A stretch of DNA of 64,000 bases, from the NCBI RefSeq assembly GCF_010727325.1, contig NZ_AP022565.1, positions 3,906,001 through 3,970,000 on the forward strand, given 5' to 3'. Made by a program: the position numbers and the translations under genes. Shown piece by piece: positions 10,867 through 20,777 of this stretch. Under the pieces are notes generated by a model. It ran no database searches. It worked only from the letters and a program-made list of their open reading frames with translations, and was not told where the DNA came from. Position 1 is the first letter of the stretch. Every line of letters starts with the position of its first letter. The DNA comes from Mycolicibacterium alvei. Lineage in GTDB: Bacteria > Actinomycetota > Actinomycetes > Mycobacteriales > Mycobacteriaceae.

Positions 10867-11682
10867 GTGGCCAGTCGCCCCGATCTACCCGAGTGCCCGA
10901 CGGTGCGGGTCGACATGAATGGCTCGGTCGCGATCATCACGCTGGACCGTCCGCAGCAGCGCAACGCGTTCGGTGGTGGGATGCGCGAGGAGTTGGCCGA
11001 GGCCTATCTGCGTTGCGACGCCGACGATGCGATCCGGGTGATCGTGCTGACCGGCACGCCGCCGGCGTTCTGTGCCGGTGCGGATCTCGGCGCGGGGGAG
11101 CAGACCTTCACCGACCCGGAGCAGGAGTTCAGCGCCGCCGGCCTCGCCGTACCGGCCTGGACCCTGGGCAAGCCGGTGATCGCGGCCGTCAACGGACACG
11201 CCATCGGCATCGGCCTGACCCTCGCACTGCAGTGCGATATCCGATTTTTCGCCGCCGATGCCCGGTACGGCGTGGTGCAGGCCCGGCGCGGAATGGTCGG
11301 CGACGCCTACTCGCACTGGGTGCTTCCGCGACTGGTGGGTCTGGCCAATGCCGCCGAGATCCTGTTGACCGGAGACACATTCGACGGACATCGCGCAGTC
11401 GAACTCGGACTGGGCAGCCGGGTACTCCCAGCCGAGCAGGTGCTGCCTGCGGCACTGGAACTCGCACACGACATCGCGGTCAACACCGCGCCGATGTCGG
11501 TCGCGGCCAGCAAGCGGTTGCTGTGGGATTCCTATGACCTCGACCGCGCGGGAGTCGGAAACCGGGAGACCGAGATACACCTGCAGTTGATGGCACACGA
11601 CGACGCGCGCGAGGGCGTGCGCGCCTACGTCGAGCGTCGGGATCCGCGCTGGACAGGCCGGCCCGTCGACCCCACTAGGTGA
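10867..11682 (+). CDS. enoyl-CoA hydratase/isomerase family protein
   Basis: 271 residues from GTG 10867, chosen because TACGTT lies at the distance expected for a leaderless start. An in-frame start 48 bases earlier has no support. Crotonase fold: LDRPQQRNAF near the start, oxyanion-hole strand APAFCAGADL-like segment (PPAFCAGADLGAG), and the second oxyanion stretch NGHAIGIGLTLALQCDI. One acidic catalytic residue of true hydratases is not obvious, so the exact reaction on the acyl-CoA (hydration, isomerisation or other) is open. It is 3'-overlapping with pncA, which runs the other way. Confidence 0.87.
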   Translation: MASRPDLPECPTVRVDMNGSVAIITLDRPQQRNAFGGGMREELAEAYLRCDADDAIRVIVLTGTPPAFCAGADLGAGEQTFTDPEQEFSAAGLAVPAWTLGKPVIAAVNGHAIGIGLTLALQCDIRFFAADARYGVVQARRGMVGDAYSHWVLPRLVGLANAAEILLTGDTFDGHRAVELGLGSRVLPAEQVLPAALELAHDIAVNTAPMSVAASKRLLWDSYDLDRAGVGNRETEIHLQLMAHDDAREGVRAYVERRDPRWTGRPVDPTR

Positions 11683-12241
11683 CTTCGACTCCGGCGGAAC
11701 GTAATTCGGCCAAGGCCGTATCGCAGCTTTCCGGCGAGATGCCGGCCGTCAGCCCGGTGAGCACACGGGTGTGCAGCCCCGCCTTCACCGCGTCGGAGGC
11801 GGTGGCCGCGACGCAGTAGTCGGTGGCGATGCCCACCACGTCGACTGCTTCGACACCGCGCTCGGCGAGCCAGTCCGCCAGCGTGGTCCCGCAAGAGTCG
11901 ACCCCTTCGAACCCGCTGTAGGCCGCCGACCGGTGGCCCTTCTCGAACACCGCATCCACCGTGGTCGTGTCGAGATCGGGGTGGAACGCCGCACCAGGGG
12001 TATCGGCCACGCAGTGCCGCGGCCACGACGTCCGATAGTCGGGGACATCGGCGAAATGCTCACCCGGGTCGATGTGGAAATCCTTGGTGGCCACCACGTA
12101 GTCGTAGCCGTGGTCGGTAGCCAGCAGTGCGGTGATACCCCGCGCCACCGCGGCGCCACCGGCGACCGCGAGCGAGCCACCCTCACAGAAATCGTTCTGC
12201 ACGTCGGTGACGATGAGTGCCCGGGTCTGCCTGGACGACAT
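11675..12241 (-). CDS. pncA: nicotinamidase/pyrazinamidase
   Basis: 188 residues. Converts nicotinamide to nicotinate for NAD recycling, and in mycobacteria activates pyrazinamide. The catalytic triad is complete: Asp13 (DVQNDF), Lys101 (FEKG) and Cys143 (ATDYC). Metal ligands Asp54, His56, His62 and His76 are all present, each shifted by five from the M. tuberculosis positions. The start was set at the ATG giving MSSRQTRALIV; an upstream extension of 31 codons has no homology. Length matches the 186-residue M. tuberculosis enzyme. Confidence 0.95.
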   Translation of the reverse strand: MSSRQTRALIVTDVQNDFCEGGSLAVAGGAAVARGITALLATDHGYDYVVATKDFHIDPGEHFADVPDYRTSWPRHCVADTPGAAFHPDLDTTTVDAVFEKGHRSAAYSGFEGVDSCGTTLADWLAERGVEAVDVVGIATDYCVAATASDAVKAGLHTRVLTGLTAGISPESCDTALAELRSAGVEVT

Positions 12242-12281
12242 GGTCCCGACGCTACCCGTCGACCAGCCTTCTGTTCTTCCG

Positions 12282-13076
12282 TCAGCTCCACGGAGTGACC
12301 GGACGATCCATCCGCTGGCCGTCGACATACACATCGACGTGCTCGTCGAAAAAGCAGATGCGGTCGCCGACCGGTACCGCGTCGCTCAGCGGTTCATGAT
12401 AGGACCAGGCCAGATCGGGGGCACCGCCGGGCACGGAATAGTAGGTGGCCCGGCCTTTGTACGCGCAGTATGTGGCGGTGTTGCTGACGTCGAGCGGGGT
12501 CGTGACGTCCGCGCGGGGCAGGTAGTAGCGGGTGGGTAGCCCGGTCTCGAACAACAGCATGGGATCGCAGGATTCGGCCAGTATCCGTCCGTCGAGTTCG
12601 ACGCGGATGCGTCGTCGGCTGCGCCGGATATCGATCCGGTGGAACGGGTCGTGCGGGTGCGCGACGATCGCCTCGTCTTCCTCACGCCATCCGAAGGTCG
12701 AGAAGTCCAGGATCAGGTAGTCGGCCAGGTCTGGGTCGTCGGGCTGAAAGGCCGCGGCGGGACCGCTTTCATCACCGGCGATGACGTCGAATGCCGTGCC
12801 GGAACACGTGTGCGCGGTGAACGGCACCGACGGATCCAGGAAGCCGGGGATCTCGTCGTCGCCCACGTCCCCGCCGGCCGGAACCAGCTGTGCCGTCAAT
12901 GCCGACCGCGGCACCGCATATGTCGGGACTATCCGGCGCGGCTCCCAGACCAGGATGGCTGCGCCGGTGTCGGCCACCGGCTCACCGCCCAGGCAGATCC
13001 GAATTCGCTTGGCAGTGGGCTGGTATCGCAGGGCACCCAACTCGCTGCCCAGCAGGTCGGCCATCTTCACTGCCAT
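12282..13076 (-). CDS. DUF427 protein with two tandem domains
   Basis: 264 residues made of two similar halves. Each half carries the DUF427 pattern of a short beta-rich fold; the second has TRYYLPRADV followed by TYCAYKGRATYYSV, the family's signature with a Cys-x-x-Lys-Gly. The function of DUF427 is not established. A single-domain relative lies at 30546. It is upstream of pncA on the same strand with a 40-base gap, so possibly co-transcribed. No signal peptide or membrane segment. Confidence 0.8.
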   Translation of the reverse strand: MAVKMADLLGSELGALRYQPTAKRIRICLGGEPVADTGAAILVWEPRRIVPTYAVPRSALTAQLVPAGGDVGDDEIPGFLDPSVPFTAHTCSGTAFDVIAGDESGPAAAFQPDDPDLADYLILDFSTFGWREEDEAIVAHPHDPFHRIDIRRSRRRIRVELDGRILAESCDPMLLFETGLPTRYYLPRADVTTPLDVSNTATYCAYKGRATYYSVPGGAPDLAWSYHEPLSDAVPVGDRICFFDEHVDVYVDGQRMDRPVTPWS

Positions 13077-13111
13077 CGGATCATTATCGCGGCGATGGCA
13101 GTGGCTGTCTG

Positions 13112-13402
13112 CTACTTGACGTCGATATACACCGTGCGCTGCGTGACGGCGCTCAGTGTGTCGGTGCGACTGAAGTTGGGCCCGGGCCGCACGGCGACGA
13201 CGGTCGCCTCGCTCAGCGGTGAGGAACCCAGGCGGTTGACGATCACCGTGTAACCCTGGGACTGCAGCTCTTTGATGGTCTCTTGGGCGTTGCTGGGTCC
13301 GTCGGGTGCGGCAGCTGCGGGGCCTGCGAGGCTGATGGTCACCGCGGCGACGCCTGCGACCACGGCGACGATGATCCGGGACTTTCCAATTCTGGTTCGC
13401 AC
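13112..13402 (-). CDS. small secreted protein
   Basis: 96 residues. A Sec signal peptide is clear: basic start MRTRIGKSR, a hydrophobic core IIVAVVAGVAAVTISLAG, and an AAAA/P cleavage region around residue 31. The mature part of about 64 residues contains a beta-rich stretch (GYTVIVNRLGSSPLSEATVVAVRPG) seen in conserved mycobacterial exported proteins of unknown role. The GTG start has GAGAGGC upstream. A 46-base element shared with the other small secreted gene (28107-28325) lies 50 bases before it. Confidence 0.8.
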   Translation of the reverse strand: MRTRIGKSRIIVAVVAGVAAVTISLAGPAAAAPDGPSNAQETIKELQSQGYTVIVNRLGSSPLSEATVVAVRPGPNFSRTDTLSAVTQRTVYIDVK

Positions 13403-13451
13403 GGGACTGCCTCTCGTTTCCGATATTCGCTACGCTTGCCGATGCCGGATG

Positions 13452-13497
13452 AAACCGGCAGCTCAGGCGCTTTAGTTCCGATGGCAGAAATTGATCG
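13452..13497. repeat. shared 46 bp upstream element, copy A
   Basis: Matches 28364-28409 at 37 of 46 positions with no gap, including AGCTCAGG and TGGCAGAAATTGATCG without mismatch. Both copies lie between a small secreted protein gene on the minus strand and a plus-strand gene. The similarity covers non-coding bases, so it is a DNA element and not shared protein sequence. Function unknown; probably a regulator site or promoter. Confidence 0.55.
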
Positions 13498-14074
13498 CTT
13501 CAATGACCGGATCTGTGTGAAGGCAGCGAAATTAGCAGCCCTGCGGCTGCGGCAGCGCGACGGCGTCACCTGTGGCCCGACGGTCGCGGTGGTGGCCGGT
13601 GCCATGCTCGATCACGTCTACCGAGCGGAGTTGCTGCACCCCGATGGTGATACCTGGTTCGCTGCGGAGCAGGGCCGAATTCACGCGGCGGTCAACAGGA
13701 TTTGGCCCCGGCGACTGGGGACCACGCCCGCGGGGATGGCCCGTGCACTGACCGACCACAGCGCGAAACGTGGAGTGACGTATCGATGGCGACGCTTCCG
13801 TGGTTCCGGCGATGCATTGTCGGATGTGTGCCGCGCTGTCGCGGAGGGCTGGCCGGTGCCGATGCTCGTCGGCCGGCGAGCGGTGCCACGGCACTGGGTG
13901 CTGATCGTCGGCGAGGGCCGGGATGTTCTGGAGTGCTACGAACCGTCGTCGGGCAACGTGGTGGCGGTCGGCGTCGCGGCGGTGCGCGGCGCGCGGCTGA
14001 CCGGATTGGGTTTTCCCCGGCCCTACGCGTTTGTTCTACCGTCGACGCATGGCCCGGAAATACGCGACCGCTGA
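13481..14074 (+). CDS. conserved hypothetical protein, papain/C39 peptidase-like
   Basis: 197 residues from ATG 13481; ATG 13442 in the same frame is an alternative. The layout is that of C39-like cysteine peptidases: DGVTCGPTVAVVAGAM (Cys in a CGPT context, the usual nucleophile region), VPRHWVLIVG (His) and an acidic partner in CYEPSSGN. There is no signal peptide, so it acts in the cytoplasm if it is an enzyme at all. Its end overlaps the next gene by 26 bases, so both are probably translated together. Peptidase activity is inference from these motifs. Confidence 0.65.
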   Translation: MAEIDRFNDRICVKAAKLAALRLRQRDGVTCGPTVAVVAGAMLDHVYRAELLHPDGDTWFAAEQGRIHAAVNRIWPRRLGTTPAGMARALTDHSAKRGVTYRWRRFRGSGDALSDVCRAVAEGWPVPMLVGRRAVPRHWVLIVGEGRDVLECYEPSSGNVVAVGVAAVRGARLTGLGFPRPYAFVLPSTHGPEIRDR

Positions 14075-14504
14075 CCGAGTGGGCATCGACGAACTCCTGG
14101 ATTTCGTGCGCCCCAGACACCACATGGTGCTGACCACGTTCCGGGCCGACGGCTCGCTGCAGACGTCACCGGTGACCGGCGGGGTGGATGAGCACGGGCG
14201 CGTCGTGATCGCGAGCTACCCGCAGCGGGCCAAGGCAGCCAACCTCCGGCGCACGCCCCGGGCCAGCGTGACCGTGCTGTCCGAGGAGTTCAACGGACCG
14301 TACGTGCAGATCGACGGCGACGCCGAGGTGATCGGATTGCCGGATGCGGTGGAGCCGCTGGTCGACTACTTCCGCACGGTCGCCGGTGAACACCCCGATT
14401 GGGATGAGTACCGGCAGGCGATGGTGGATCAGCGCAAGTGTCTGATCCGGATCACGCCTACGCGCTGGGGGCCCGTTGCCACGGGTGGCTTCCCTCCGGC
14501 GTGA
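14049..14504 (+). CDS. PPOX-class, probably F420-dependent, oxidoreductase
   Basis: 151 residues from ATG 14049, which lies inside the end of the preceding gene. A single split-barrel domain: HMVLTTFRADGSLQTSPV opens it, and VVIASYPQRAKAANLRRTPRASV contains the Lys/Arg pair that binds cofactor phosphate. The mycobacterial TIGR-type group (Rv1155/Rv2074 relatives) uses F420 or FMN to reduce biliverdin or other substrates. The substrate here is unknown. Confidence 0.82.
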   Translation: MARKYATADRVGIDELLDFVRPRHHMVLTTFRADGSLQTSPVTGGVDEHGRVVIASYPQRAKAANLRRTPRASVTVLSEEFNGPYVQIDGDAEVIGLPDAVEPLVDYFRTVAGEHPDWDEYRQAMVDQRKCLIRITPTRWGPVATGGFPPA

Positions 14505-14542
14505 GCGCCGGCCGACGCGTTGCGTTGGCTAGCAGGTCAAAC

Positions 14543-14565
14543 TATAGTCTGGACACATGTCCAGA
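14543..14565 (+). promoter_or_regulatory. promoter -10 box with overlapping TetR-type operator
   Basis: TATAGT at 14543-14548 is a good mycobacterial -10 box. It runs into TCTGGACACATGTCCAGA (14548-14565), two perfect 8-base arms around CA. A similar site (CGGACACGTGTCCG) overlaps the start of the TetR gene at 19622, and both are followed by GGAGTCGACGCG. A repressor bound here would block transcription of the glycosyltransferase operon. A 9-codon ORF begins at the ATG inside the palindrome. Confidence 0.6.
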
Positions 14566-14634
14566 GGGTTCGGAGTCGACGCGTGAGCGTGTATTCCCAG
14601 CTCAGCACGATTCCGGCCGTCGGGTGATCTGATT

Positions 14635-15882
14635 ATGCGTATCGCGTTGCTGTCCTATCGGAGCAAGACCCACTGCGGTGGCCAGGGCGTCTACGTGCGT
14701 TATCTGAGCCGCGGTCTCGCCGAACTCGGCCATCACGTCGAGGTGTTCTCGGGCCAGCCCTATCCCGAGGGTCTGGATCCGCGGGTGACGCTCACCAAGG
14801 TACCGAGCCTCGACCTCTACCGCGAACCGGACCCGTTCCGGGTGCCCAAGCCCAGCGAGATCCGCGACCACATCGACGCCCTGGAACTGGGCACGATGTG
14901 GAGCGCCGGGTTCCCGGAGCCGCGGACGTTCACGATGCGGGTGGCCCGGATCCTGGCGGCGCGCCGCGACGAGTTCGACGTGGTGCACGACAACCAGAGC
15001 CTGGGTTCGGCACTGTTGAAGATCGCCGGCCTCGGCCTGCCGGTCGTCGCGACCGTGCACCACCCGATCACCCGCGACCGGGTGGTCGACGTCGCTGCCG
15101 CCAAGTGGTGGCGCAAACCGCTGGTGCGGCGCTGGTACGGGTTCGCCGAGATGCAGAAGAAGGTGGCCCGCAAGATCCCCGAACTGCTCACGGTGTCGTC
15201 ATCCTCGGCTGCCGACATCGCCGAGGACTTCGGGGTGACACCGAATCAGCTGCATATCGTGCCGCTCGGGGTGGACACCGAACTGTTCAAGCCTGCCGAG
15301 CATCGGGTGCGCGGGCGCATCATCGCGATCGCGAGCGCTGATGTGCCGCTCAAGGGGGTCAGTCACCTCCTGCATGCCGTGGCCCGGTTGCGCGTGGCGC
15401 GCGACCTCGACGTGCAGTTGGTGTCCAAGCTCGAACCGAACGGGCCGACCGAGAAACTCATTGCCGAGCTTGGTATTTCCGACATCGTGCACAGCTCCAG
15501 CGGGCTGAGCGATGAGGAGCTCGCCGCGCTGCTGTCCTCCGCCGAGGTGGCCTGCATCCCGTCGCTGTACGAGGGCTTCTCCCTGCCGGCCGTGGAAGCC
15601 ATGGCCAGCGGAACCCCGATCGTGGCCAGTCGCGCGGGTGCCCTGCCCGAGGTGGTCGGCGACGACGGGGCCTGCGCCCGGTTGGTGCGCCCGGCCGACG
15701 TCGACGAACTGACCGCCGTGCTCGGCGAACTGCTCGACTCGCCGTCGGAGCGCCGCAGGCTCGGCGCCGCCGGACGCCAGCGGGCGCTCGAGGTCTTCAG
15801 TTGGGAATCGGTTGCCGCACAGACGGTATCGGTGTACGAGATGGCCCGTGCGCGGGTAGCGAAGAAGGAGGCGTCATGCTGA
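14635..15882 (+). CDS. GT4-family glycosyltransferase
   Basis: 415 residues, GT-B fold. The N-terminal domain has CGGQGVYVRYLSRGLAELGH, the glycine-rich acceptor loop. The C-terminal domain has SLYEGFSLPAVEAMASGTP, the E-x7-E nucleotide-sugar motif of retaining GT4 enzymes. Cytoplasmic, no signal peptide. It is first in an operon with a methyltransferase (7-base overlap) and an alpha/alpha-toroid protein, which suggests building and methylating a sugar-containing envelope or storage molecule. The donor and acceptor cannot be named from sequence. Confidence 0.88.
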   Translation: MRIALLSYRSKTHCGGQGVYVRYLSRGLAELGHHVEVFSGQPYPEGLDPRVTLTKVPSLDLYREPDPFRVPKPSEIRDHIDALELGTMWSAGFPEPRTFTMRVARILAARRDEFDVVHDNQSLGSALLKIAGLGLPVVATVHHPITRDRVVDVAAAKWWRKPLVRRWYGFAEMQKKVARKIPELLTVSSSSAADIAEDFGVTPNQLHIVPLGVDTELFKPAEHRVRGRIIAIASADVPLKGVSHLLHAVARLRVARDLDVQLVSKLEPNGPTEKLIAELGISDIVHSSSGLSDEELAALLSSAEVACIPSLYEGFSLPAVEAMASGTPIVASRAGALPEVVGDDGACARLVRPADVDELTAVLGELLDSPSERRRLGAAGRQRALEVFSWESVAAQTVSVYEMARARVAKKEASC

Positions 15883-16613
15883 CCGTCGATTTCGACCGTC
15901 TCGGTGTCGGACCAGGCACCACGGTGATCGACGTCGGCTGTGGCGCGGGCCGGCACACCTTCGAGGCCTACCGGCGCGGCGCGTCCGTCGTCGGCTTCGA
16001 CCAGAGCGTGTCCGACCTCAACGATGTCGACACGATGCTGCAGGCCATGCGGGAAGAGGGCGAGGTCCCGCTGTCGGCCAAGGGCGAGGCCGTCAAGGGT
16101 GACGCGCTCGACCTCCCGTATCCCGACGCCAGCTTCGACTGCGTGATCGCCTCGGAGATCCTGGAGCACGTCCCGCAGGACGAGCGCGCCATCGCCGAAC
16201 TCGTGCGCGTCCTCAAACCCGGTGGCGCGCTGGCCATCACCGTCCCGCGCTGGCTCCCGGAGAAGCTGTGCTGGCTGCTGTCGGACGAGTACCATGCCAA
16301 CGAGGGCGGACACATCCGCATCTACAAGGCCGATGAATTGCGCGACAAGGTGCTGGCGCACGGGCTCACGCTCACCCATACGCACCACGAGCACGCGCTG
16401 CACTCACCGTACTGGTGGCTGAAATGTCTGGTCGGCACCGAGAAGAACGACCACTTCGCGGTCAAGGCCTATCACCAGTTGCTGGTGTGGGACATGATGG
16501 GCAAGCCCTGGGTCACCCGCACCGCCGAGTCGGTACTGAACCCGGTGATCGGCAAGAGCGTCGCCATGTATTTCGTCAAGCCCGCCGTCCGCGAGCCGGA
16601 ATCGAACGGGTAG
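15876..16613 (+). CDS. class I SAM-dependent methyltransferase
   Basis: 245 residues; the ATG was chosen because GAAGGAGG lies 5 bases upstream. Motif I VIDVGCGAGRHTFE binds S-adenosylmethionine; ASEILEHVPQDERA and VLKPGGALAITVPRWLPE are motifs of the UbiE/small-molecule group. The C-terminal 80 residues add an aromatic, His-rich segment (THTHHEHALHSPYWWLK). Overlap with the glycosyltransferase and the 9-base gap to the next gene show co-expression. It probably methylates the product or acceptor of the glycosyltransferase. Confidence 0.88.
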   Translation: MLTVDFDRLGVGPGTTVIDVGCGAGRHTFEAYRRGASVVGFDQSVSDLNDVDTMLQAMREEGEVPLSAKGEAVKGDALDLPYPDASFDCVIASEILEHVPQDERAIAELVRVLKPGGALAITVPRWLPEKLCWLLSDEYHANEGGHIRIYKADELRDKVLAHGLTLTHTHHEHALHSPYWWLKCLVGTEKNDHFAVKAYHQLLVWDMMGKPWVTRTAESVLNPVIGKSVAMYFVKPAVREPESNG

Positions 16614-16622
16614 GCCGTAGCG

Positions 16623-17711
16623 GTGCGAGTTCCTGAGATCCCCGGTGTGCCCGGAGTTTTGACGCCCGAAGACTGCCTGCAGACGGCGCGGTCGATTGCC
16701 GCGACCCAGGAATCTTCGGGGGCGTTGCCGTGGTTCGACGGTGGCCACACCGACCCGTGGGACCACGTGGAGAACGCCATGGCGCTGACCGTGGCCGGGT
16801 TGATCGAACCGGCCCGGGCGGCCTTCGACTGGTGCCGCACCGTGCAGCGTCCGGACGGTTCCTGGCCGATCCAATTGCGTAACGGTGTCATCGAGGACGC
16901 CAACAGCGACAGCAACTTCTGTGCCTATGTGGCGACCGGAGTCTGGCACCACGTGATGATCACCGGGGACCGCACCTTCGCCGAGTTGATGTGGCCGGTG
17001 GTGACCCGCGCGCTCGACTTCGTGTTGGGCCTGCAGGCCCCCGGCGGCGAGATCTACTGGGCGGCAAGCCCGTCCGGCCCGGTTGAAGAGGCGCTGCTGA
17101 CGGGCTGCGCCAGTGTGTACCACAGCATCCGGTGCGGGCTGGCGCTCGCCGACTATCTCGACGACCCCCAGCCGGAATGGGAAGTCGCCGTAGGGCGACT
17201 CGGCCACGCTATCGCCACACACCCAGAGGCGTTCTCCGCCAAGGACACCCACGCGATGGAGTGGTATTACCCGGTACTCGGCGGTGCGCTGCGCGGGGCA
17301 GCGGCCCGAGCGCGCATCGACGACCGGTGGGCCGACTTCGTGGTGCCCGGACTGGGCATCCGTTGCGTCGATCACCGGCCGTGGGTCACCGGCGCAGAGA
17401 CCTGCGAACTGGTGATGGCCCTGGACGCGATCGGTGACACCCGGCGAGCCCAGGAGCAGTTCGCGGCCATGCAGCACCTACGCGAAGACGACGGTTCCTA
17501 TTGGACCGGTTTGGTTTTCGCCGACGGCAAGCGCTGGCCGGAGGAACGCACCACCTGGACCGGCGCGGCCATGATCCTGGCCGCCGACGCGCTGTCGCAG
17601 ACCACCACGGCCGGCGGCATCTTCCGGGGCGTCGGGCTGCCGCGAGGCCTGGAGGGCGAGTACGACTGCGAGTGTGTGGCGGGGCGGTCGCACCTGGATA
17701 AACGGGCGTAG
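16623..17711 (+). CDS. alpha/alpha-toroid protein (prenyltransferase/squalene cyclase-like repeats)
   Basis: 362 residues, GTG start 9 bases after the methyltransferase. It has repeated short helical units with QRPDGSWP and LREDDGSYWTG, the QW-like pattern of alpha/alpha barrels also seen in squalene cyclases and in six-hairpin glycosidases. The catalytic DxDD of cyclases is absent. ALPWFDGGHTDPWDHVENAMAL near the N-terminus looks more like a glycan-binding or hydrolase groove. No signal peptide. With the two upstream genes it forms a three-gene unit of unknown pathway. Confidence 0.72.
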   Translation: MRVPEIPGVPGVLTPEDCLQTARSIAATQESSGALPWFDGGHTDPWDHVENAMALTVAGLIEPARAAFDWCRTVQRPDGSWPIQLRNGVIEDANSDSNFCAYVATGVWHHVMITGDRTFAELMWPVVTRALDFVLGLQAPGGEIYWAASPSGPVEEALLTGCASVYHSIRCGLALADYLDDPQPEWEVAVGRLGHAIATHPEAFSAKDTHAMEWYYPVLGGALRGAAARARIDDRWADFVVPGLGIRCVDHRPWVTGAETCELVMALDAIGDTRRAQEQFAAMQHLREDDGSYWTGLVFADGKRWPEERTTWTGAAMILAADALSQTTTAGGIFRGVGLPRGLEGEYDCECVAGRSHLDKRA

Positions 17712-17719
17712 CCAGTAGC

Positions 17720-18380
17720 TATTGCGCGGGTTGCATCTTCAACTTCCACTGTTCCGTCACTGCGAGAAGGGCCCCAGGCGCCGGGTCCGTCAGTGCTACG
17801 AGGTTGCCGACCTGCCGCGGCGTGCCCCTGTGCTCGAACAACGCGATGCATGTGCCGCCATCAAGGCGAGGCGGAACTGCACACCCGCTGCGCCCCGTTC
17901 GAAGAGATCGCCCGCGATCGTCTGGGTCACGATGCGCCGTTTGGCCGTGATCTCGTGCAGGTCTAGGTGTTCCATCTCGTGAGCGACAAGCAGTGACTGG
18001 TGGCGATCCTCCAACGTCTGTCGGGTGGCGGGATCGAACAGGTCGACCAATTCACCATGTAGTTCGAGGATGGCCGACGCGAGAACAATCTCCCGGCGCC
18101 ATTTCGCCGTCACCGACTCAGTTGGAATATCGTCGGCGGCCTCGGGGCCGTAGCGCTTGATATGGCGTTGGCGGGCCGCCAGATTTGGGCGGAAGTCCGT
18201 CAGGACCTCCCGCAGACAGGTCTCCTGGAAGTCAGCGAAATACATTGTCCGGAAACGATGCAGCTCGGCAATATCATCGAATCGATGGTTGAACGCGTAC
18301 ATGTCCAGCGGTGTGAACTCCAGCGGCGCCGCGTGATACCCGACCCGCCACAACGGGCCGGCCTCGGTGGTTTCATTCAC
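17720..18380 (-). pseudogene. RES-domain toxin, frameshifted
   Basis: The first 174 or so codons read as a RES toxin: PLWRVG near the start, then NHRFDD, MYFADFQETCLREVL and a C-terminal core. RES toxins destroy NAD+ by phosphorolysis. Near 17860 the frame slips. The present frame ends at 17796 with an unrelated tail. The other frame continues the family pattern as DGGTCIALFEHRG and runs on to a stop at 17720. One missing base explains it. The start overlaps the antitoxin gene (ATGA). The toxin is probably inactive unless the frameshift is a sequencing error. Confidence 0.75.
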
Positions 18381-18769
18381 CCTTGAAAGCTAGCTACCTG
18401 CCGAGCGGCCTGCACGACCGTCGTGAAATCTGCGGTCTCAGTCGCGTCGCCCAATACCTCGATCGGGGCCTGGTCATCCAGACGGCTGTTCGTGCCAAAC
18501 AGCCACGCCTTGGCGGTGGTCGCGTCGTAGGCGTCGACGAGCATCCTGACGACTTTGTAGCCCTCCCGCAGTCGCCGCTCAGTGGTGGCGTGCGGGCGGG
18601 AATCGGAACGGGCGTAGCGGCCGATTTGCTTTGCGTCCGCTAGACCGGCGATCGCAGCGCTGATCCGCTGACCCAGCGTGTCTTGTAGGTACTCCGCAAT
18701 TTCGCCGACCGATAGTGACGTCGCCTCGAAATCAAGTCGTTCGGCGGCGGAGGCAGTCAGAACGGTCAT
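18377..18769 (-). CDS. Xre/MbcA/ParS-type antitoxin
   Basis: 130 residues. The N-terminal part (LSVGEIAEYLQDTLGQRISAAIAGL) is the Xre-like helical domain and the C-terminal 55 residues are the DUF2384-type toxin-binding domain (RLREGYKVVRML...TAKAWLFGTNSRLDDQAPIEVL). It stands before and overlaps the RES toxin gene, the normal order of MbcA-MbcT and ParS-ParT modules. The gene is intact although the toxin is broken. It probably also represses its own promoter. Confidence 0.85.
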   Translation of the reverse strand: MTVLTASAAERLDFEATSLSVGEIAEYLQDTLGQRISAAIAGLADAKQIGRYARSDSRPHATTERRLREGYKVVRMLVDAYDATTAKAWLFGTNSRLDDQAPIEVLGDATETADFTTVVQAARQVASFQG

Positions 18770-18871
18770 TGTGCATCTCCATCCGGTCGGCCCCGCTACT
18801 TCACCCCCGAATTCTACCTCGAAATACCCCCTAAAACCACACCGGACAACCTTGAAGCCGCTCCGCGGCGA

Positions 18872-20167
<1,296 letters not shown>

Positions 20168-20191
<24 letters not shown>

Positions 20192-20752
20192 ATTCGCCGT
20201 CATGATCGCTGTCGATGCGGCGACTGCGGGTCCGTAGATCGCCTGAATGTCGCCGCCGTCCTCGACGATCAGCGCGGTCAGTTCGCGCAGTCCGCCCAGC
20301 AGGATGATGGCCATCGGCTCGGTGAGCCGCGGCAGACCCGCGCGCCGGAAGCCCGCGCTGCCGCTGAGTTCGATCAGTAGATCGGTCAGTTCCCGCAACG
20401 CGGCCCGCTGCAGCGGCCGGGCCCTGCTGCCCAGTGCGGGCAGTTCGCGGATCCAGCTCAGCGTGATGGCCGGGGCGGACGCGATGTGGTCGACATAGGC
20501 GCCCACGGCCTGCCCGATCTGGTCGGGCCAGGCCGCCTCGGGGTCGACGGCGGCCTGAATGCGCTCGACGAGGGTGGCGTTGTTGGCGCGAAGCAGCTCG
20601 AGGAAGCCGTCCTCTTTGGTGCCGAACTCGTCGTAGAACGTGCGCTTGGATGTGCGGGCATGGCGGACGATGTCGGCCACCGTGGTCTCGCGATAGCCCT
20701 TGTCGTTGATCGCCGCCGTGAGTCCGTCGAGCAACCGCAGCCGGTAGGTCAT
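20168..20752 (-). CDS. TetR-family regulator (Rv0135c-like)
   Basis: 194 residues with a standard N-terminal helix-turn-helix (TTVADIVRHARTSKRTFYDEFGTKEDGF) and a long ligand-binding part. It is divergent from the cytochrome P450 gene with 93 bases between them; two GGTACC-based operators lie in that gap. The same pair (Rv0135c-cyp138) exists in M. tuberculosis. It probably represses both itself and the P450 until a substrate-like ligand is bound. Confidence 0.88.
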
Positions 20753-20777
20753 CGTGGCTGACCCCCTTGATTTGCCT

